Assembly: GCA_965204695.1 (NCBI GenBank)
Contig: OZ242007.1
Location: 1,116,001 to 1,180,000 of the forward strand
Direction of reading: 5' to 3'
Length of the DNA stretch: 64,000 bases
DNA from: JAHEKD01 sp965204695
GTDB taxonomy: Bacteria > Pseudomonadota > Gammaproteobacteria > Arenicellales > JAHEKD01
Positions 50,781 to 59,319 of the stretch are shown here, in pieces. The notes beneath the pieces are model-generated. The model saw only the letters and a program-made list of their open reading frames with translations, was not told the DNA's origin and searched no databases. The position numbers and the translations under genes were made by a program. The number at the start of each line of letters is the position of its first letter. Within the stretch, counting starts at the first letter, position 1.

Positions 50781-52400
50781 ATGTCATTAGAAAACTATAG
50801 CCGTGGGTTAGACAAAAACCAGGCTAATTACTCGCCACTCACCCCTGTTTCTTTTTTACAAAGAACAGCCAGCGTTTTTCCTGATTACATATCAATCATT
50901 TCTGAGCAAAAAACCTACACTTGGCAGCAAACTCATGAGCGTTGCCTGTTATTTGCCAATGCTTTGATTAAATCCGGTATTAAAAAAGGTGACACGGTCT
51001 CAATCATTGCCCCAAATACATCGGCAATGTATGAAGCCCATTTCGCGATTCCTATGATCGGTGCTGTGATTAACACGATTAACACCCGCCTCGACCCTAT
51101 GTCGATTAGCTATATTCTTGACCATTCAGATTCAAAACTGATATTCGTTGATAGTGAATGCCTTCCAGACGTCAAACAAGCCTTTGAATCAGGAAATCAT
51201 CAAATTCCGCTAATTTGCATTAATGATTGTGAAGACTTTGCCAATCACATCCACGACGAACAGGATTATGAAGATTTCCTAGAACTAGGTAGTCTCGATG
51301 AAATTAATTCTGATTATCAGATTGATGATGAATGGTTTCCGATCAGCCTTTCTTATACGTCAGGTACAACAGGCAAACCTAAAGGTGTTGTCACTCACCA
51401 TCGTGGCGCTTACCTCAATGCGCTCGGCAATCATCTTGTCTGGCATATGCAAAAAAATCCGATCTATCTTTGGACCTTACCGATGTTCCATTGTAATGGT
51501 TGGTGCTTCCCATGGACCATCGCCGCTTTAGCCGGCACTAACGTTTGCATGAGGAAGATCGAAGCCAGGGCGACTTTTGAGAATATTGACCAACACAGTG
51601 TCACGCATTTATGTGGTGCGCCCATCATACTCAATATGCTGATTAATGAAGGCCGAAAAGTGGATCAACCTGTCGAAGTGATGACAGCTGCTGCGCCACC
51701 ACCAGAATCAACACTTAAAAAAATTGAACAACGAGGATTCAATATCACTCATGTTTACGGCTTAACTGAAGTCTATGGACCCGCTGTAGTTTGTGAATGG
51801 CAAAAAGATTGGAAAGATCTCACAGACAATGATATTGCTGAACGCAAGTCCCGACAAGGTGTTAATTATCCTGGACTGTCTAATTTAGATGTCATCAACA
51901 CAGACACTCAACAGCCTGTTAAAGCAGATGCAAAAGAGATTGGTGAAGTTTGTTTTAGAGGGAATATCGTAATGATGGGATATTATAAAGACCAGGATGC
52001 AACCCATGAGTCATTCCAAGACGGTTGGTTCCACAGTGGTGATCTTGGGGTTATGCATGAGGATGGCTACTTACAACTTAAAGATCGTTCAAAAGACATT
52101 ATAATTTCCGGAGGCGAAAACATCAGCACCATCGAAATCGAAAATGTGTTGTTTCAACACCCAGACATAATAGATGCCGCTGTAGTCGCCAAGCAGGATG
52201 AAAAATGGGGAGAAGTGCCATGTGCATTTGTCACTGTGAAAGCGGCGTCAGATTTGACAGAACAAGACATCATCGATTTTTGCCAAAATAACATGGCCAA
52301 ATTCAAAATTCCCAAGAAAATAATTTTTGGTGAAATAAACAAGACCTCCACCGGAAAAACACAAAAATTCTTGCTTAGAGAAATAGCTAATAACAGCTAA
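50781..52400 (+). CDS. AMP-dependent acyl-CoA synthetase (AlkK/DmdB-like)
   Basis: 539 residues. SYTSGTTGKPKGVVTHHRGAY is the P-loop-like motif, VYGLTEVYGPA and GWFHSGDLGVMHEDGY are present, DRSKDIIISGGENISTIEIE is the FACS motif, and the C-terminal Lys is in KTSTGKTQKF. PMFHCNGWCFPW is typical of the medium-chain/methylmercaptopropionate-CoA ligase branch (AlkK, DmdB). The exact acid is not decided by sequence alone. It has no obvious ribosome site and probably depends on the preceding aldehyde dehydrogenase gene. Confidence 0.88.
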   Translation: MSLENYSRGLDKNQANYSPLTPVSFLQRTASVFPDYISIISEQKTYTWQQTHERCLLFANALIKSGIKKGDTVSIIAPNTSAMYEAHFAIPMIGAVINTINTRLDPMSISYILDHSDSKLIFVDSECLPDVKQAFESGNHQIPLICINDCEDFANHIHDEQDYEDFLELGSLDEINSDYQIDDEWFPISLSYTSGTTGKPKGVVTHHRGAYLNALGNHLVWHMQKNPIYLWTLPMFHCNGWCFPWTIAALAGTNVCMRKIEARATFENIDQHSVTHLCGAPIILNMLINEGRKVDQPVEVMTAAAPPPESTLKKIEQRGFNITHVYGLTEVYGPAVVCEWQKDWKDLTDNDIAERKSRQGVNYPGLSNLDVINTDTQQPVKADAKEIGEVCFRGNIVMMGYYKDQDATHESFQDGWFHSGDLGVMHEDGYLQLKDRSKDIIISGGENISTIEIENVLFQHPDIIDAAVVAKQDEKWGEVPCAFVTVKAASDLTEQDIIDFCQNNMAKFKIPKKIIFGEINKTSTGKTQKFLLREIANNS

Positions 52401-52583
52401 TGAGCTGTCTGCAACTTAGGCTTCTGAGCCAAGAATTACTGTCTATATTAGAAATTTCGTTAATATTTTCATACAAAAAGTGTGAATTTTTCCTAGAAAA
52501 AACGTGAAACGCTTAATAACAGTAAGGCAATTACAATCTGTAAACTGATTTATACCTAGCAAAAAATATTTGGAGGATAAATC
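52401..52583. other. Intergenic region before the decayed gene
   Basis: About 180 bases, AT-rich, no gene. A ribosome site GGAGG at 52572-52576 precedes the ATG at 52584, showing that the following remnant was once a translated gene. Confidence 0.5.
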
Positions 52584-53155
52584 ATGAAAGGGTTAAAACA
52601 ATACATCTTAAGTGCATTAGTGGGTTTACTTTCCGTTAATAGTGCACAGGCATTTGAAATTGGCGGTGTTGCCTTAGGCGCTGAACTTCATTACACGGAG
52701 TTTGAAGATTATTCATAATATTAACGGTATAAACAAAGTGATGTTGTCATTTGGCGGTGAAAAAGTCAGAGACGAACTCGATGTACTGTTTGAGTTATTT
52801 ACCGATATAGTAATAATGCATTGAGATTGTCAATGTATGAAAAAGTTGAAATATGGGGTTTCAAATATATCATCCAAGTTGCCTGGATCAATCAAGTCTT
52901 TTTCTCAGGCCAGCACTTTGAGGCCAACAGTGAAGGCAATACAGTCATAACTATTCTCGACCCGACGGAACAAGTGATAGAGCTGTACTTAAGGGTTTCA
53001 GATTCAAATATGTCAAAGACGAAGCGGCTTCAATGACAGACTCACATTACATCAAAGATATTATCATTGATCTAGAGAACGGCTTTGTTGAATTTAACGA
53101 TGGTGATAGTGATGATTACTTTGATTACAATATTAGTTATGCAACCATTTATTAG
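52584..53155 (+). pseudogene. Decayed gene for a small secreted protein
   Basis: ATG 52584 begins MKGLKQYILSALVGLLSVNS with a signal peptide ending AQA, then runs to TAA after 45 codons (EFEDYS). Coding-like stretches continue in other frames: NINGINKVMLSFGGEKVRDE (to about 52824), then MYEKVEIWGFKYIIQVAW (52833 onward), then GFRFKYVKDEAASMTDSHYI to the TAG at 53155. At least three frame changes are needed to join them. No family recognised. Confidence 0.6.
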
Positions 53156-53179
53156 TCATTAATCTCCAACAAAATCACA

Positions 53180-53206
53180 AAGGCTGGCGCTGCCAGCCTT
53201 GCTATT
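53180..53206 (+). terminator. Intrinsic terminator after the decayed gene
   Basis: AAGGCTGGC (53180-53188), loop GCT, GCCAGCCTT (53192-53200), then GCTATTTTA. A perfect 9-bp stem with a short T-rich tail. Confidence 0.75.
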
Positions 53207-53210
53207 TTAT

Positions 53211-53285
53211 AGACTCCCCGGCCTAGTGCCGGAACTTCATAACTTGTTGAATACTATTCCGGCCTTGTGCCGGAACCTCAGGATG
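53211..53285 (-). repeat. Composite palindromic repeat, copy D (terminal hairpins only)
   Basis: AGACTCCCCGGCCTAGTGCC-GGAAC and TATTCCGGCCTTGTGCCGGA-ACCTC are two tandem versions of the CCGGCACAAGGCCGG end hairpin found in copies B and C. The remaining bases to 53453 show no gene. Confidence 0.75.
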
Positions 53286-53453
53286 CCGGTTTATACCAAT
53301 CTGCTTAAATACTCAGTCTTACTATTGCATGGACAAGTAGCCATATAACTAAAGCCATATACTCTTACCGGTACAATTAATGTATGAATAATTTTTATGA
53401 CAAAAAATATACATAGACATAATAAATTTTAGATAAAAATCGGGGATTGAGTT

Positions 53454-54665
53454 ATGAATTATTTAACTGCTGCATTAGCCTTCTCGGCCATTATGATCGT
53501 ATTAGCGACTCTGGTGACAGTGATCGTTGAGGCAGTACATGGAGTTCTGAGTCGACGAAAACATGACTTTGAACATATGTTGAAACAACTTTATGAAAAA
53601 GAAATAAAACCTAAAGCCACGGATATCTTAAAGGATAATTTAGAACAAACCGATAAATTCATAAAGGATTTAGTTACAAATCCAGCAATAGCACCAGCTA
53701 AAAAAGGAAAACTAGACTGGATATTTCCCAGTAAAACGTTTGATGAGCTCACTACCAGACAATTTGTTGAACAATTTAGAGATACTCAAGTAGGGCAAAA
53801 ACTACTGCAGAAAAATGATCAAAATGTTGATATTTTTATATCTAATATTGCCTACGAATTTGAACGTTACGGACAAGCTGCCAGCAAATATTTTCAGAAA
53901 AAAGCAGCTGTGTTGTCTATTCTCGCAGCATTAATATTAATAGTGACATTAAATGTTGATGCGATTTTGTTATTTGAAAAATTGTCAAATGATAATGATC
54001 TTTCCAAAAAAATTATTGCCGAAATAAATATTGATGATTTCGAAAAGGAGTTCATTGATAGAGCTGAAAAATTAAGCCCAAGTGAACTTGAAACAATTAA
54101 TGTTGAATTTAATCAAGCATTCGAAAAAATCAAAGATGAAGTAATTAAACTAGAGGAATACAACCTCCCCCTTGGCAGCACATATTTCCCCTGGTGCTTA
54201 AATTCGACAGCCGAAATAGATGTTCGTTGCGAGTCTTTAATCAATCAAAAACTTTCCCCTGAAAACACTTTCTGGGAAAGTGTAAAAATTACGCTCTTAA
54301 ACTTTTTGAGTCGTATTCCAATTATTTTTACTACACTAGAAGGTGGAAACTGGTTACTTAGAATGGTATTAACTACAGCGTTGATAGGACTAGGAGCACC
54401 ATTTTGGTTTAAAACTTATCGGTTTATTGCTCAGTTTGTCCCAGGACACCGACAGCCAGAGGAAGATAGTCTTACAGTGAGACAAAGTTCTCAACAAACT
54501 ATTTTACAAAATCATCAAATCCCGCTCCAAACATCACCCACAACGAAGAACACTACTAGTGAAGAAGTCCCTGCTTTTTCCAAGGCGGAACAGCAACAAA
54601 AATTTGCTTTGCAAAAAGGTTTAACAACCCGTGATCTGAAATTGATATTTAACAGGGGAATATAA
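53454..54665 (+). CDS. Unrecognised membrane protein
   Basis: 403 residues. One TM helix at the N-terminus (about 5-27, ends VHGVLSRRK), a helical/charged region to 145, a second TM (about 150-172, AVLSILAALILIVTLNVDAIL), then a roughly 110-residue coiled-coil-like acidic segment (FEKEFIDRAEKLSPSELETI). A third hydrophobic region follows (about 305-325, MVLTTALIGLGAPFWF), then a Gln/Thr-rich tail. I recognise no family. The 'GLGAPFWF' end of the last TM is a motif I have seen in conserved hypothetical membrane proteins, but no function follows. It is monocistronic. Confidence 0.65.
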   Translation: MNYLTAALAFSAIMIVLATLVTVIVEAVHGVLSRRKHDFEHMLKQLYEKEIKPKATDILKDNLEQTDKFIKDLVTNPAIAPAKKGKLDWIFPSKTFDELTTRQFVEQFRDTQVGQKLLQKNDQNVDIFISNIAYEFERYGQAASKYFQKKAAVLSILAALILIVTLNVDAILLFEKLSNDNDLSKKIIAEINIDDFEKEFIDRAEKLSPSELETINVEFNQAFEKIKDEVIKLEEYNLPLGSTYFPWCLNSTAEIDVRCESLINQKLSPENTFWESVKITLLNFLSRIPIIFTTLEGGNWLLRMVLTTALIGLGAPFWFKTYRFIAQFVPGHRQPEEDSLTVRQSSQQTILQNHQIPLQTSPTTKNTTSEEVPAFSKAEQQQKFALQKGLTTRDLKLIFNRGI

Positions 54666-54716
54666 ATCCTGCGGTTAACCAAGTCGAAACAGATTAGATT
54701 TCAATTTATTAACCGA

Positions 54717-55739
54717 TCAGGAAGTACAACTCCAAAGTACATATCCGCCCTTATAGCATCTTTCAAGTTTATTTTCTCTTTCCAAATAAACTAAATGCGA
54801 CAATGCTTCCAGCATGGCAAAGGTCATCTGATTTGAGTCCAGTTCACGGTTAAACAAAACTGGTAAGATTTCATAGGCAGTAACCGGCTGCTCGCAGGCA
54901 GTTATTAATGTATTAAGCCGGTCATGATGATGGTGTTTGAGTTGATTGATCCGAACATTACAACCAGTAAAGGGAAGTCGGTGGGATGGTAGAACTAACG
55001 CTGAATCGTTAATATCTTCAAACCCGCTTAATGATATTAGGTAATCTTGAATTGGGTTAGCGCTTAAATCCTGAACTGGCATAGGAATATTGGGAGTGAT
55101 TTTCGGCAGGATATGATCCCCAGCTATTAAGATATTTCTATCCTGATTATAAAGTGAAATATGCTCTGGGGAATGCCCTCGTCCTTCGCGGCACTGCCAG
55201 TTTGATCCGGCGATCTCTAACTCATCTAAATGCTGAATCCGATAGTAACCTGAAGGTAATTGGGAGCATCGATCCCGATAGGATGTTTTAAAAAACTGCA
55301 TTTGTTCAAACATCTTATCGGCCAGCCCATGCTGCCTGAAAAACGCCAGCATTCTTGCTCCTAACACACCGGATTCATCGTGATACAGCAAATTGGCTTG
55401 CAGCCATTCGATACGAGACATAAAAACCTGAGCGCCGGTTCGCTCTACCAGATCGCCACTTAAACCAACATGATCAGGATGATAATGCGTTAAGATGATT
55501 TTCTTAACGGGTTTAGATGCGAGAAAAGTCGCTAACAGATTATCCCAAATAGCCAGACAATCTTTACTCCCTAAACCGGTATCAATCATAGTCCAGGAAT
55601 TTTTATCCTCAACTAACCATATGTTTACATGATCTAATGCAAATGGAAGCGGCAATCTCAGCATATAAATGTCTTCGGCCACTTGATAAGGAACGCCTAC
55701 GGGCGGCGAATCCATTACATATTCAATATCAGTGTTCAC
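54717..55739 (-). CDS. MBL-fold metallohydrolase
   Basis: 340 residues from GTG 55739, which overlaps the TGA of the upstream ferredoxin-like gene (GTGA), indicating coupling. Metal motifs are LTHYHPDHVGL (HxHxDH variant), GRGHSPEHI, AGDHILP and the C-terminal LPSHRLPF. It is a hydrolase of thioesters or similar; the longer C-terminal helical part matches the LACTB2-like subgroup. Confidence 0.87.
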   Translation of the reverse strand: MNTDIEYVMDSPPVGVPYQVAEDIYMLRLPLPFALDHVNIWLVEDKNSWTMIDTGLGSKDCLAIWDNLLATFLASKPVKKIILTHYHPDHVGLSGDLVERTGAQVFMSRIEWLQANLLYHDESGVLGARMLAFFRQHGLADKMFEQMQFFKTSYRDRCSQLPSGYYRIQHLDELEIAGSNWQCREGRGHSPEHISLYNQDRNILIAGDHILPKITPNIPMPVQDLSANPIQDYLISLSGFEDINDSALVLPSHRLPFTGCNVRINQLKHHHHDRLNTLITACEQPVTAYEILPVLFNRELDSNQMTFAMLEALSHLVYLERENKLERCYKGGYVLWSCTS

Positions 55740-56461
55740 TTGTTATTCTCAATGTAACGTTTAATTGATCTTAAGGAAAAGTAACCATGATGAGCCAGAT
55801 GGTCAGGCTGATAAAAATATTCCTTGCCAACTGGACAGGCCAAACGGGCCAAGCATTTATCCGCACAAGGGGAATTTTCTATGGTTCGATAACCAATACA
55901 GGCATTGAGATTAAAATTACCTATCTCCCTGACAGCGCCTACCGGACAAGCCGACTGACATGGCTTATCAATACATTTTTCACATACTTCTTCTGCCACA
56001 GCATATTTAGTAGGTGGTAATTTTTCTGAAATCAATAATGCCGTTCGATATGCAAACCAGGTACCGTATTCAGCATTAATACCGGGACCTACTATCGATG
56101 GCCTGCCCCAACCGACCATATGACCCAATTGTTGCAATGGCACTATGTATTCAGTACTCGGATATACAACCCTATATCGGGCTTTAGGGAGATGTTTAGA
56201 AAGAACCTCTATAGTAATAGCCTGACCCATTTCATCAAGACAATCCCCTTGTGTCTTGTTTATATCTTTCAAGTACTGCCAGAAACTACTTCCCTTAGTA
56301 CCAACTAAAAGCAGCGAGTGATAATCTTTTTGTGCATTTTCACAAAGAGTATTAGTAATCGATTCAGGCAACATTGAAAGATTAAATGCTGCTACTAGAT
56401 TTAATCCGGATTTTTCTAATTTGGTACACATGTTTTGATATATCTGTAACATCTGATCCAT
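55736..56461 (-). CDS. 4Fe-4S ferredoxin-type protein (QueG-like fragment architecture)
   Basis: 241 residues from ATG 56461; an in-frame TTG 54 bases earlier would overlap the divergent gene's start. The C-terminal half has CEKCIDKPCQSACP, the CxxCxxxxCxxxCP cluster pattern seen in epoxyqueuosine-reductase-like proteins, and more Cys in SPCADKCLARLACP. The N-terminal half carries GHMVGWGRPSIVGPGINAEY, as in that family's 'reductive dehalogenase-like' fold, but it is shorter than QueG and lacks its HEAT part. Electron-transfer function is inferred. It is coupled to the MBL gene. Confidence 0.75.
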   Translation of the reverse strand: MDQMLQIYQNMCTKLEKSGLNLVAAFNLSMLPESITNTLCENAQKDYHSLLLVGTKGSSFWQYLKDINKTQGDCLDEMGQAITIEVLSKHLPKARYRVVYPSTEYIVPLQQLGHMVGWGRPSIVGPGINAEYGTWFAYRTALLISEKLPPTKYAVAEEVCEKCIDKPCQSACPVGAVREIGNFNLNACIGYRTIENSPCADKCLARLACPVGKEYFYQPDHLAHHGYFSLRSIKRYIENNK

Positions 56462-56506
56462 AAAAAATACTTTTACTCTGTTTCGAATCGTGTAAGAGTT
56501 CGGATT

Positions 56507-57421
56507 ATGCGACAAATTTCATTACTAGGCCATCGTGGCGCCAGAGGATTATTGCCCGAAAATACTTTGCCTTCCCTGGCAAAACCGTTTGAATTCTCAG
56601 CTCACGGAATTGAATTTGATCTGCAGCTTTCTAAAGACAACGAATTAGTGATTTATCATGACCTGCGGCTTAAATCCAACATCACTCGAAATGTTCATGG
56701 CAAGTGGATAAAAAAAACAGGGCCACCGATTAGACAACTTACACTGAAGCAATTAAGGCAATATAAACTTGGTCGTCTCAATAAACACACCGCTTATGGC
56801 TTGTTGTATAGAAAGCAACAAACTTTGCCTGATCAATCTATTCCCACCTTGGCTGAAATGATTGAATACTTTGATAAGTTGAATTTGAACAAAACTCTTC
56901 TAAATATAGAAATCAAGCATTCGCCTTTAGAACCTGAGATTTGTCCAAGACCAAGCACGCTTGCAAAAAGAATTGTGCAAGAAATTCATCGTTTAAAAAT
57001 TAATAAACGTTGTGTAGTCTCTTGTTTCAATTGGGAAGTCGTCAGGGTCGTGCGAGAAATTGATCCTTCTTTAAAGATTGGCTGCTTAACAATGGCAGAC
57101 CCAACTGAAGATACACTTTCACCAGTAAAAGGCAAAACATCATTATGGAACGCGGGATTGGATATCCGAGATTTCAATAACATCGTGCCTGATATGGTAA
57201 AAGAGTTCGGTGCTGAGTATTGGATTCCTTATTATAAAAATCTAAGTAGAACAGCAGTAGTTACAGCCCATTCACGTGGTTTAAAAGTCTTTACCTGGAC
57301 TGTTAATCACAAAGCGACAATGAAAAAATTAATGAAATGGGGCATTGACGGTATTATTTCTGATTATCCTGACAAACTAGAAAAGTGCTGGGCTCAATGG
57401 TCATCTAAAAATAAGAAATAA
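56507..57421 (+). CDS. Glycerophosphodiester phosphodiesterase
   Basis: 304 residues, GDPD TIM barrel. GHRGARGLLPENTLPSLAKP and HGIEFDLQLSKDNELVIYHD carry the catalytic His pair and metal Glu/Asp. EIKHSPLEPE and WTVNHKATMKKLMKWGIDGI follow. No signal peptide, so a cytoplasmic form resembling UgpQ. It hydrolyses glycerophosphodiesters to sn-glycerol 3-phosphate and an alcohol (for example choline, which betC also releases). Confidence 0.92.
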   Translation: MRQISLLGHRGARGLLPENTLPSLAKPFEFSAHGIEFDLQLSKDNELVIYHDLRLKSNITRNVHGKWIKKTGPPIRQLTLKQLRQYKLGRLNKHTAYGLLYRKQQTLPDQSIPTLAEMIEYFDKLNLNKTLLNIEIKHSPLEPEICPRPSTLAKRIVQEIHRLKINKRCVVSCFNWEVVRVVREIDPSLKIGCLTMADPTEDTLSPVKGKTSLWNAGLDIRDFNNIVPDMVKEFGAEYWIPYYKNLSRTAVVTAHSRGLKVFTWTVNHKATMKKLMKWGIDGIISDYPDKLEKCWAQWSSKNKK

Positions 57422-57462
57422 TTGTTATACTCTGGCTTTTCACACATAGGATTACAAACTGA

Positions 57463-59319
57463 ATGAATGTCCTGGATATCAGGAATTTAAAGATCGATTT
57501 TGCGCTTCACGGCAGCACGATTTCGGCTGTCAAAGACGTTTCATTCAAAATCCCACATGGCAAAACAGTCGCCTTGGTGGGAGAGTCTGGCTCGGGCAAA
57601 TCAGTAACGGCTCAAGCCATTATGCGAATCCTACCTAAAATTGCCACCATCCCATCTGGCGAGATTCTATTAAGCACTGATTCAAATAAACCTGCTATTG
57701 ATATTGCCAAACTCAAGGCAGATAGCCCTCAGATGCGTGATATTCGTGGTGGTAAGATTTCGATGATTTTCCAGGAACCCATGGTTTCATTATCACCCTT
57801 GCATACCATCGGGGATCAAATTAGCGAATCGGTACTGTTGCATCAGGCTGTTAATAAAACTCAAGCAAATGAATTAACTAAAGACATGTTAGACATGGTG
57901 GGTTTCCCAGATCCGGGACGTGCTTTAAAAACCTATCCTTTTGAGTTATCCGGTGGCTTGCGACAACGTGCCATGGTCGCTATGGCGTTGGTTTGTAAGC
58001 CCGCTTTATTAATAGCAGATGAGCCAACCACAGCACTGGATGTGACTATACAGGCACAAATTCTAAAACTGATTAAAGATCTTCAAGAAGAATTACACAT
58101 GGCAGTGCTGATGATCACTCATGATTTGGGGGTTGTTGCCAATGTGGCTGATGAAGTTGTTGTCATGTACCACGGTGAAGTTATGGAAAGTGGCTCAGTT
58201 AGGGATATATATACCAATCCCCAGCATCCTTATTTGAAAGCGCTGATGCAGGCCGTGCCACATTTTGACATGAAGCCCGGTGAACGATTAAAACCAGTAC
58301 GCGAAATTGAATCAGAACTGGGACGATTATTAATTGACAAGATAGACACAAATAAAAGTGAAGAAAACAGCATTCACTTAAGTGTTAAAAGTCTGATTCG
58401 AACGTTTGAAATACGGCATAAACCCATGTTCGGGAAAGCAGAGAATAGAGTCATTCGCGCGGTTGACGATGTTAGCTTTGATGTATTTCGAGGTGAATGT
58501 TTTGGATTAGTGGGCGAGAGTGGTTGTGGCAAAACAACATTGTCTAAAATTCTGATGAAGGCATTACGTCCTAATCTTGGAGTGGTCACGTATTATGATA
58601 ATAACAATGCTGTAGATGTACTCAATCTTAAAGACGAAGAGTTGTTTAATTTTAGAACTAAAATGCAATTCATCTTCCAGGATCCATTTAGTTCTTTAAA
58701 TCCACGCATGACTGTTTACGACATCATCCGTGAGCCATTGGTTATTCATAATGTAGGCGACGAAGCTTATCAAATCGAAATGGTGAAAGAGCTGATGCGA
58801 TTGGTCGGTCTAGATCCAAGGTTCCTAAGCCGTTATCCGCACAGTTTTTCTGGTGGTCAACGTCAGCGTTTAGGTATCGCCCGGGCACTCGCATTAAAAC
58901 CAAAATTACTTATATGCGACGAACCTGTTTCCGCTCTTGATGTTTCTATTCAAGCTCAGGTACTGAACTTACTTAAAGATTTACAACAAGAACTTAACCT
59001 GACCTATATTTTTATTTCGCATAATTTAGCTGTAGTCGATTATATTGCCGATCGAATCGCTGTCATGTGCCGGGGACGACTTGTAGAGGTAGCTCCTAAA
59101 GAAGAGCTTTTCAACAATCCAGTTCATCCCTACACACGAGCATTGCTCAATGCTGTGCCTTTTCCCGATCTGAATAAACCCCTGGACTTCAAACTGGTCA
59201 TGGATAGTAAATCGTCTGAGCCTGGCGCATGGCCATCACCTTACACCTGCGGCCCAGAGTTTCCTACAGGGCTTAAGGCTGTTAGTAATGACCATTTTGT
59301 ACAGACCGCAATCAATTAG
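57463..59319 (+). CDS. Peptide-type ABC transporter, fused double ATPase
   Basis: 618 residues with two Opp/Dpp-type ATPase domains in one chain. The first (1-280) has VGESGSGKSVT, LSGGLRQRAMVAMAL and IADEPTTALD. The second (about 320-600) has VGESGCGKTTL, FSGGQRQRLGIARAL and ICDEPVSALD. Its stop codon is directly followed by the ATG of the solute-binding protein gene. The permeases follow, so it energises a complete importer; the fused layout is like YejF/DdpDF-type proteins. Confidence 0.93.
   Translation: MNVLDIRNLKIDFALHGSTISAVKDVSFKIPHGKTVALVGESGSGKSVTAQAIMRILPKIATIPSGEILLSTDSNKPAIDIAKLKADSPQMRDIRGGKISMIFQEPMVSLSPLHTIGDQISESVLLHQAVNKTQANELTKDMLDMVGFPDPGRALKTYPFELSGGLRQRAMVAMALVCKPALLIADEPTTALDVTIQAQILKLIKDLQEELHMAVLMITHDLGVVANVADEVVVMYHGEVMESGSVRDIYTNPQHPYLKALMQAVPHFDMKPGERLKPVREIESELGRLLIDKIDTNKSEENSIHLSVKSLIRTFEIRHKPMFGKAENRVIRAVDDVSFDVFRGECFGLVGESGCGKTTLSKILMKALRPNLGVVTYYDNNNAVDVLNLKDEELFNFRTKMQFIFQDPFSSLNPRMTVYDIIREPLVIHNVGDEAYQIEMVKELMRLVGLDPRFLSRYPHSFSGGQRQRLGIARALALKPKLLICDEPVSALDVSIQAQVLNLLKDLQQELNLTYIFISHNLAVVDYIADRIAVMCRGRLVEVAPKEELFNNPVHPYTRALLNAVPFPDLNKPLDFKLVMDSKSSEPGAWPSPYTCGPEFPTGLKAVSNDHFVQTAIN

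Noticed and set aside
52584..52719. 45-codon frame as a real small secreted protein
   Set aside because: Coding-like sequence continues in other frames after its stop, so a frame-shifted longer gene is more likely.
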